This document shows, one piece after another, positions 56,766 to 64,000 of a stretch of 64,000 nucleotides of DNA. The notes below the pieces were generated by a model. That model was not told the origin of the DNA and did no database searches. It saw only the letters and a list, made by a program, of their open reading frames with translations. The stretch lies in contig JARFJB010001172.1 of NCBI GenBank assembly GCA_036346205.1, positions 565,501-629,500 on the forward strand, in the 5' to 3' direction. The translations under genes were made by a program, and so were the position numbers. The stretch comes from Vesta saturnalis. Its lineage: Eukaryota > Arthropoda > Insecta > Coleoptera > Lampyridae. Position 1 is the first letter of the stretch, and each line of letters begins with the position of its first letter.

Positions 56766-59147
56766 TACAGTGTCCCATTTTGGTTGAAGTTGTAGTGTAT
56801 CTCGTTTGCGAGTAAAGATATAAAGATGCGGTTTGCGCGATTCTGTTCTACTTTTTCGTGACACGAAAGATGCCACAAACAGAATTGTCATAGTCCTATT
56901 AGTATTTGAGATACACGGCGAAATTCTAAATTGGCACATTTTAAGCACCACTCGTAACTGCTTTACCGTGTAATTTATCGAAATGGCGAAAAGTGGGTTT
57001 TAGACAGAATTTTCAGTAGAATTTAGTGGCGTTTTCCCCACAAAAAGTCAGTTTCTTCGCAATAAACCAAAGTTTTGTTTTTTTAAATGGAACACCCTGT
57101 ATATTTTTTTATTATATAATAGAGCTTACTCCCAGCTTTCAAAAAATATATATTGTGTGGCACTTCCTTTGCATTATTAACCTCAAAAATGAATGTTCGT
57201 TAATTTAACAACCATGAAAAAACAAGGTTAACATAACGTTATAAGCCTAATATAAATTACTAAAAGAGATGTTCGAACTGATAACCATTCTGTCTTATAC
57301 ATGCTTCACACACTCTTCCAATTCGTTCTATAGCATTAAGCACAATAATAGGGTGATCTTGTAAATGTCTGAAAGATGGCCTAACTGCATTTGTCAAACG
57401 TTCAATGTTATCATACTGAGTTTGGTATATTTTATTTTGCAAGTAACCCCATAAAAATAAATCGAAGACTGATAAGTCCGGAGACCAAGGAGGTTATCTT
57501 ATCGCCCCATTAGTGCCAATCCATCTATTACCAAAATTATTTTCCAAAAACGGGCATATAATTTGCGCATTGTGAGATGGGGCTCCATTCTGTTAGAAAT
57601 GAATTTGGTTCTAGCGAGCTAAATGAATGCCATCTAATAATTCAGGCACAACCATTTCTAAAATGTCCAAATATCTTGGAGAGGATAAGTTCCCTTCGAA
57701 AATGTAAAATGTTATTTTTGATCCTAATATAAAGTAGGAAACGTTTAGTCTAAATCGTCCTCGTTGTCTTTGGGGGAGTATTTGGTGTTGATTTTCTTGA
57801 GACCAGAATGTGCTATTGCGCCTGTTTAAAACACCTGAATTGCTAAAATGTGCCTCATCTGACCATATGGCATTTTTCCCAAGTTGGGTACTATATTTAA
57901 CATGTTTAAGTACCAATTGCAAAATATTAACCTACGTTCAGCGTCGCCAGGATATAGATGTTAAACAAGCCTAAATTTATATGGTTTATATTTATGGTGG
58001 CGAAGTATTCTTTGGATTCTTGTTTTCGAAACTCCAATAGTACTTTCTATAGTTCTACAAGAACTTATAGGATTACAATGCACTGGCTAAAACGATAATA
58101 TCATCATTCTCTCCATTTTATTTATCATATTTTTTTGATCTGGGTTTCGAAAATGATCCATAATTAATAACATTTTTTTTTAATATATAAAACGTGATTT
58201 TACTAGATTGTCTCCGTTCTGGAAACCTACATAGATGCAAAGTTAATTAATTATCAAAATTAATACCAAGGAAACTACATTTACCTGTTAAAATACAAAT
58301 TTATTGCTGTGTCGGCGTTTTTATTACTCTGACCAAAGTAAATCAGCATATATTTTTGTAAGTTTTCAAAATTTTGATTTTCTGCCATATTTTGCACAAT
58401 GAACAAACAATAGGATTGTTGCACAAAAATAATTTTAATCAGATTTGACAGGTCAATTATGTTTAGATCAGACTAGACCCAGCCTACTTACAAATTCAGA
58501 TAAAAAGGATTCTTTATAAGTTTTATTGACATTAATATTTTTTTCTGAAGCTGTAAGATGCATTTTACCCAATTAAAAAAAAATTGCCAGTTTGAATATG
58601 TTTCAAAAACCTATTTTACATAATGTTTTGCGTAAAAGTCCTTAGATTTATGATAATCGCGTATTTACATATTTATAATTACAATAAAGCAGTAAGAATC
58701 TAGTAGCCCTTTTTTAATACTCAAATATATCTTGGACGTTCAAGAAAATACGCGTTTACACTGAGTTTCTTGGTTTCATGGCCAACTATATCGTCAAAAT
58801 GTTAAATTAACGTAATATTAATTTTTTAGGTTAATAATGCAAAGGAAGTGCCACACAATATATATTTTTTCAAAGCTGAGAGTAAGCTCTGCAATAAAAA
58901 AATATACAGGGTGTTCCATTTAAAAAACAAAACTTTGGTTTAATGGGAAAAACTATGCACGCCACTAAATTTTACGGAAAATTCTGTATAAAACCCACTT
59001 TTTACCATTCTAAAAGCCCATGACAATTCTGTTTTTGGCATCTTTCGTTTCACAAAAAAGTAGAACGGGATAGCGAAAACCGCATCTTTCTATCTTTGCT
59101 CCCAAACGAGATATCCTACAATTTCAACCAAAATGTGACACAGTGTA
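56766..59147 (-). mobile_element. Tc1/mariner-superfamily transposon with long TIRs, nested termini
   Basis: The element spans 56768-59145 (about 2.38 kb) with TA at both ends. The termini are CAGTGTCCCATTTTGGTTGA on the left and, inverted, CACTGTGTCACATTTTGGTT on the right. Inverted similarity extends about 450 bp inward on the left (to about 57240) and 350 bp on the right. An inner terminus-like ACACCCTGTATA (57091 and, inverted, 58906) marks a second set of ends inside the TIRs. A transposase remnant lies between. Confidence 0.87.
57258..58160 (-). pseudogene. transposase of the 56.8-59.1-kb element, catalytic D lost
   Basis: Read from right to left: MMDHFRNPD near 58155; SSCRTIESTIGVSKTRIQRIL near 58010-58070 (HTH); HKYKPYKF and LYPGDAERRLIFCNWYL (about 57915-58000). 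The first catalytic motif is NAIWSDEAHFSNSGVLNRRN (about 57820-57880). FRLNVSYFILGSKITFYIFEGNL follows. The second motif reads NGAPSHNAQII near 57570-57600, where the expected aspartate is asparagine. The third is SPDLSVFDLFLWGYL near 57440-57485, and the C-terminus is NGYQFEHLF at 57260. Several stops and frame changes are present. Confidence 0.87.
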
Positions 59148-59435
59148 CAATAATACCGATGTTACTTATGGGAGGAGATTCTCTGCATAAATTTACTTCA
59201 TACTGTAACTGTAAAAAAGAGCACATAAGTCTATAAGCCTTTAAGAAAGGCTATAAGTGAAAGACGTCAATAATACAATAAGTTATAAAATACTGGTTAG
59301 TACAAGTGTATTAGAATGAAGCCATATACATATGAGTAAATGAGCATACAGCTGAAAATCAATACCGTCAATTTAATCATGATTCTTTCTGTATTTAAGT
59401 ATAGAGCCTAATAGTTACTAATTAAAAAGTCTTAC
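59148..59435. other. AT-rich, no gene
   Basis: Nothing was recognised. If the ABCG exon is part of a gene, this is its downstream intron on the minus strand. Confidence 0.4.
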
Positions 59436-59552
59436 ACATATCCAGCGAGAATATTTAATAATGTAGTTTTTCCAGATCCACTTGCTCCCAAAATTGCGGT
59501 AAGCTCTCCAGAATAAAATTTCCGTTAATTGATTTCAGGATTTTTTTCTGTA
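59436..59552 (-). CDS. ABCG-type transporter exon with Walker A motif (frameshifted)
   Basis: On the minus strand an acceptor (TTTTGTTTCAG, ending at 59553) opens an exon. It reads QKKILKSINGNF and, after a one-base slip, YSGELTAILGASGSGKTTLL and NILAGY. A donor (GTAAGA, or GTGTAAG two bases earlier) follows at about 59431-59437. GELTAILGASGSGKTTLLN is the Walker A/P-loop of an ATP-binding cassette. The context ILKSINGNF...SGELTAI and NILAGY is typical of ABCG (white/ABCG1-like) half-transporters, which place the nucleotide-binding domain first and export lipids or pigment precursors. One T appears to be missing from the TTTT run near 59517-59520. Either the exon is a pseudogene piece or the base is an assembly error. 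No other ABCG exon was found in the window. Confidence 0.75.
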
Positions 59553-59559
59553 CTGAAAC

Positions 59560-61187
59560 AAAATATTAGATTAGTTTTGTTAACAGATAAAGTTGTTAAA
59601 AATGTAGTACTGTAGTACTGTTAAGCCCTATATAAATATATGGGAGTCACCAAATAAGTTTCCATTTACTATATACTCAAGTATTCCGAATAAAAGCTCT
59701 TTAACAACAAAGTACACATTAAAAAAATTCCATTTGTAATTATTTACCATAATGGATGATGATTAAAAATAAAAAAATATTCATATGATTGATACTCTAT
59801 AAGTTTATGAAAACATTTGGACTAAAGAGCTTAAAATTTATGACATCACATGACAGCATTAAACTTCAATCGATGGAGAAATTTTAATTAATAAAGTATA
59901 TGTTGCAAAATGTTAAGGTCATAGCTTTTTATTACAAATACTGCTGGGTAATTTACTATACATTTTGTTCTTATTTTTTGACATAATACCCATTCTCTGG
60001 TCGGCATAATAAAATTAACGTAATATCTGACGGTATCAAATTTAATTGTTGAAGTAAATACAATATTACTAAAATAAAAGCTCCTGTTATACCACTGTAT
60101 AGCGTTATAAACTTATGTTTAGTTCAGTGGCACAAAGTATGATTTTATAAACAAAATTAAATTTACTTGCTCAAAATATAGTTAGTCTTAAATTATTGTA
60201 AAAAAAAAACTGTGATCACGTATGTGTAGGGCAAACTAAAAGACCCATCATAATTCTATTGTAATTACTTTTCTACATTATCAACTATCAACAATGACAG
60301 CTTAACTATATAAACACATTTAACGTTTTATAAATTGTTTGTAGTGTTTGGTTTAATATTGAAATGTTTGCAAGAATTGATCCACACGGTTTAGGTGTGT
60401 AACGATTTACACCTTTCAGAGTTGCTGGTTGACAAGCTTTGCTCCATTAGGCACTAAAATTATACAAATGACAATTGAAAATCGGTGATGGATGGAACGT
60501 GTTTGGAGAACACACGGAGAGAAATTTAGTAACTGCGGGAAATAACCTAGAACTCAATTGGATGAGGGTTGTAGTGTTATGGAGGTACCTACCATCCAAA
60601 ATTGGGAATTTGTTGCATACGCTGTTAAAATTATGTGATTTTTGAGTCGTATTCCGTCAGTGAACCCAATATTAGCTTTTCGTTCGTGCTATTGACGTCA
60701 TACTGAATGACTGATTTCTGATGTTCTAAACGAGACGTAATTTTTAAGCATTGATGTGACCTTCCAGATTCAGAATCATAATATTTGATGGCAATACTTA
60801 TCAAAAACTTAGAAGGAATTCGAGAGTGCCTCAGGGGCGTCAACTTAGAACCTTAATCCATTAAAGTGTATATTAGCGACCCAATGTATATTAATATTTG
60901 ATAGTGATGCCATTTGGGGAAGATGTGAAGTTTTACAAAGGTATTATTGATGATGATTTCCAGAATTTAACCTATTACTATTAATCAACTCTTAACTGGT
61001 CCATTAACAATAACTGGTAATTTAACGTTGATAAACTTTCATAACATCGATCAATGTTGTTCGGAAAGGGCAGTATACGACTTACGACCTGATTACGATT
61101 ATTAGGTAGCGTGTATGTGATTAGATCGTATCGATACAATTAGAAGTCTAGAAGTATCGTATAATATACTAGTCTATACTAGACACG
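59560..61187. other. mostly AT-rich; one tiny PLE scrap
   Basis: At 60218-60258 the sequence ATGTGTAGGGCAAACTAAAA, then GACCCATCATAATTC, matches the GIY-YIG YVGQTKRPI coding block at 9093-9125. It is a short PLE relic. A frame near 60480-60620 (WMERVWRTHGEKFSN) was not recognised. No other gene was found. Confidence 0.45.
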
Positions 61188-61330
61188 GTGCACATTGATC
61201 ATATTCTAACAAAAAACCTTACAGTTTTTGGTTTCGTAATGAGAAGGTCGCATAAGCACCATAACAATGTTCGGCAGTTAGCTACCATCCGTCATACTGC
61301 TCGTGTGTGGATGCGCACATTAGTGTGTGT
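61188..61330 (+). pseudogene. possible LINE RT C-terminal scrap
   Basis: The frame LTKNLTVFGFVMRRSHKHHN, then VRQLATIRHTARVW, resembles the post-palm segment of Jockey/CR1 RTs (compare LMGFIKRNTRNFKNV at 9893-10126). It is short and lacks other motifs. Confidence 0.3.
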
Positions 61331-61616
61331 GTATGTGCGCATATGCGTTTGCGCGTGCACTGTAGAAAAATACTCCACCTTGTTAGATGCCGGAGGAATT
61401 TTGTATGGAATAGAGCCAGGTAATAACGGTAAAGCTATATCGTTCATGCAATTGCAAAAACTATAGCGAGGCATTATTATTCAGTAACGGAATAATTACG
61501 TTCGGCAACACTCAAAGTACGGCTGACACAGGCAATCACATACCTTTCGGTGTTTACCACTTAAGTTAGGGTGGTAACTCAGCAGGTGAGCACAAGGGCA
61601 TTGACCAAAGCGGTTT

Positions 61617-62110
61617 TTAATGTTTCAAAAGCGATCGTCTGTTCGTCGAACTAATTCCAGCAGACATTTTTGTAACTTGATTCAGGGCAAACAGTTTTGG
61701 AAAAATTAATAAGGAAAAAACGCCAAACCCCAAGTATTTTACGGCAGAACTAACATTTGTTAGAATTTTTCGAAGATCTGCTGCTCTATGTCGGTGAAAC
61801 ACTTTTTTTAAGTTTTTCAAGTGCTCAAAAGTTTCCTCCAACATAATAATGTCCTCTAATTATCTAAAAGCGTTTGGTTCCATTTCAGGGTCTAGAAGGT
61901 GCTAGGAAGGTTTCGGGTGCCGAGTGGCGCCCAAATAACATCAGTTTAAAGATAAATGCCGTGATCGGTCGTTATTTTGGTGTCTGGCAATTGCCATGCT
62001 GAAAATGTATCAAGTGTGACGTAAACGGTTTATGATGTAATGGATAAATGGTAACGGGTAAGTGTTTTTAGCGGAGATTTCATTGAGTTACGGAAGTCGA
62101 AGCAGGAAAG
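61617..62110 (-). pseudogene. Ty3/gypsy-type reverse transcriptase fragment
   Basis: Minus-strand pieces in RT order are TLDTFSAWQLPDTKITTDHGIYL near 61965-62030, FGRHSAPETFLAP near 61900-61940, and an eroded aspartate box running into EDIIMLEETFEHLKNLKKVFHR near 61790-61850. KYLGF near 61720-61740 corresponds to the conserved KYLGH before the connection domain. Stops and frame changes are frequent. No LTR, protease, integrase or envelope gene was seen nearby. Confidence 0.65.
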
Positions 62111-62590
62111 TTGTTAGTTAAAGAATTAGGTTTGCTGCAAAAAGCGGAATAACCATATATAGCAGAAACAAGTGAATTTCCAGCATCTTGTCATAAACAT
62201 AAAAGAAAATTCTTTACACTTATGTTGGTGCTTCTATTTTGCCTAATACGTATAAGTAAATAGACATAAACCTTTGTTCATAATTAAAGCGCATTATGTA
62301 TGCTAATAAGTATGCAAAAAATACAATCCGTCAAGGTTTGCTAATTAAAATTAATTAAAAGTTTAAAGTACACACATGATTTTATAGTAACGAACAGAAA
62401 GAAGTAATTAACCTTGAACATACTATTTGTGATTTTAATATCTCAGAAGATAATTGATTTTGATTTATAAATACCCAACTTCAAAATGTCTTTAATTCAA
62501 TCCTTTTGTTTTTGAACTGTTAACAAAGCTGTCGATTATATTTGAAACGCAACCATTTGATTATCCCTTTTTTTATTAATCGATATTTTT
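62111..62590. other. AT-rich, no gene
   Basis: No motif was recognised. Confidence 0.4.
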
Positions 62591-62599
62591 TTATTTGGA

Positions 62600-63055
62600 A
62601 TTTTATATTTTGGAAAAATATCAGAAAAGGTATCTCACATATTACAAAAGTACAAGAAGTATAAAGTAGCTTTCAACACTAATACCAATGTTCTTAAACA
62701 TTTATTTAATGCCAAAGATTCAACTAACGACATTTTGAAGTCGGGTATTTATAAATTGAACTGTACATCCTGTCCTATTTATATTGGACAACCACATAGG
62801 AACTTTGATATTAAATTCAAAGAACACACAGATGTTACAAATATAAACGTACAAATCAAATTATGTGAAACATTTAATAATAAATAATCACCTTATGAAT
62901 TCACAAAACAATATTAAACTTTTACATTTTTGTAGTAAAAAAGACAAATTAGATGTCTTGGAAGCATTCGAAATTTATAAACATAAACAAAAGTACAAGC
63001 AGCTTGATCTTATAGACTTACCTTTAACAGACATTTTAAGTATAAAATCATAAAT
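62600..63055 (+). pseudogene. Penelope-like element 3, GIY-YIG fragment
   Basis: The plus-strand frame ISHITKVQEV/ILQKYKKYKVAFNTNTNVLK leads into SGIYKLNCTSCPIYIGQPHRNFDIKFKEH (about 62740-62830), a GIY-YIG endonuclease start with the paired cysteines (C..C) before YIGQ. After a frame change it continues as NSQNNIKLLHFCSKKDKLDVLEAFEIYKH (62895-62985), the PLE nuclease C-terminus, with a stop at 63051. It differs clearly from both other PLE pairs (compare YVGQTKR and YIGKTRR). It is 5'-truncated before the RT palm. Confidence 0.8.
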
Positions 63056-63776
63056 TACATAAAGGCTGCTGTTTTATCTTAATGATTTGTTCCATAACCA
63101 CCTATTATTATAGTAATTTACATATGTTTACAACTATTTACACGTTGGCAGTTGTAATTACAATATTATAAAAATAATAATATCTAATACATAGTCGGGT
63201 TTTTCTATTTTTCAACACCTGTTATGAAGGTACTTAAAACAATCGTATGTTTTTTTGCGTTGCCGAAATTATTAAAAGATTGAAATATTATACGGTTGTA
63301 TTTCTACTACTTCATAATAATACCGTTCAAGTAAATGTGAAATTGTGTTTATAGGTAACTAAATCTAGGGCCAGCGATAATTTTAGGGGCGGAATTTTGA
63401 CTGTCAGAATGCATATTTTTTTAGGCATATTTTATTTAAGAATATATGTAAGAAAAAGCGATTGCTCTAAAATTTTCTTAAACTTAAAAAATACATAGCT
63501 ATGCTTTGGTTTGGATACATGGCAGATGGAAAATAACTGATTTGTATAGAATGCTTAGTACATCAGTCAATTTTGGTCCAATGTAATAAAAAAAAACAAA
63601 ATAAATGGTATTTACAAAAGTTACATTATAGGTCCAGATTAGAATTTCATCTCATCCAGTAATTGGTGAGGCATCTTCAATTACCATTCTATTATTGCCG
63701 TGGCAGCTGTTGTACCTACTAATCAAATTTGCCCCGGACTGGTCCATTTAAACCGCCGCGCGTAAAATTTTTTTTC
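63056..63776. other. AT-rich, no gene
   Basis: No motif was recognised on either strand. Confidence 0.4.
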
Positions 63777-64000
63777 TAGGTTGGTACAACTTTCTTTGAC
63801 ATTCGTGTGAAGTTTGAGCGGGGTACGTCAATTGGTGTGTGTTTGGCAGCCATTTGTTCACAACGCGAAAAGTTTGCCTGGCGATTTTTACTATGGAAAC
63901 AACGAGTTTGCTTGAAATTTTGTGTTTCCAATGGAATTACAGCTACGGAATCATTGAAAATGTTGAAGTGTTTTGAGGACGCAAGTATTTGAATGGCATA
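63777..64000 (+). mobile_element. mariner element, 5' end, cut by window edge
   Basis: A TA at 63777-63778 is followed by a TIR-like GGTTGGTACAACTTTC. A frame starting near 63890 reads KQRVCLKFCVSNGITATESL, then KMLKCFEDAS, and after a stop/frame change MA (EWH-like). This is the N-terminal HTH of a mariner transposase (pattern FC..NG..A.E...ML). It is distinct from the element at 453-1737 (MELTRENFRAM). The rest lies beyond the window; an early stop at 63990 suggests decay. Confidence 0.65.

Overview
The window is eukaryotic, very AT-rich and almost entirely repetitive. The organism is most likely an arthropod, probably an insect. The evidence is the mix of mobile elements: a mariner, several long-TIR Tc1/mariner relatives, pogo/Tigger elements, Jockey-type LINEs, Penelope-like elements (PLEs) with GIY-YIG endonuclease, a Ty3/gypsy fragment and tRNA-headed SINE-like units. 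No prokaryotic operons, rRNA genes or CRISPR arrays are visible. Species cannot be told from the sequence. The only clear cellular coding sequence is one exon of an ABCG-type transporter on the minus strand (59436-59552), and it carries a one-base frameshift. A second possible host exon lies at 45184-45414. The window therefore looks intergenic or deeply intronic.

Layout, left third: decayed mariner (453-1737); tRNA-like gene (2128-2201, minus); hAT-like transposase remnant (5925-6700, minus); head-to-head PLE pair (7200-9500) with a hammerhead-ribozyme motif at its right end; Jockey/CR1-like RT remnant (9515-10510, minus); TA microsatellites and a Tc1-like fragment (12.6-13.4 kb); mariner-like transposase remnant (14513-15440); LINE with an endonuclease domain (15944-17255); and an inverted-repeat block with a tRNA-Gly-like unit and tandem repeats (18.7-20.2 kb).

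Middle: a GC-richer block (21.4-24.1 kb) holds a minus-strand LINE ORF1 (gag) without ORF2. Fold-back repeats and a SINE follow (25-26.1 kb). Next are a long-TIR transposon (28456-30625), a GT-rich minisatellite (30.6-31.3 kb), a promoter- or insulator-like motif cluster (32.7-33.4 kb), a rosa-like DD41D transposon with ~430-bp TIRs (34134-36470), a nearly complete pogo-type element with a C-terminal PHD-like finger (36936-39602), two DDE transposase remnants (40.1-42.8 kb) and a Jerky/Tigger-like remnant (43.2-44.4 kb).

Right third: a transposon with ~0.95-kb inverted arms (48955-51864); a second head-to-head PLE pair flanked by TA tracts and invaded by a poly(A)-tailed LINE fragment (52.36-55.41 kb); a ~188-bp tandem array (55.6-56.77 kb); another long-TIR transposon (56766-59147); the ABCG exon; small gypsy, PLE and LINE fragments; and the first ~220 bp of another mariner cut by the window edge.

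The genes do not form a pathway. They are transposase, reverse transcriptase and gag genes of independent elements, nearly all broken by stops and frameshifts. The recurring structural themes are inverted (fold-back) architecture and CTGANGA...CGAAACG hammerhead-like signatures at PLE ends and inside one DNA-transposon TIR.
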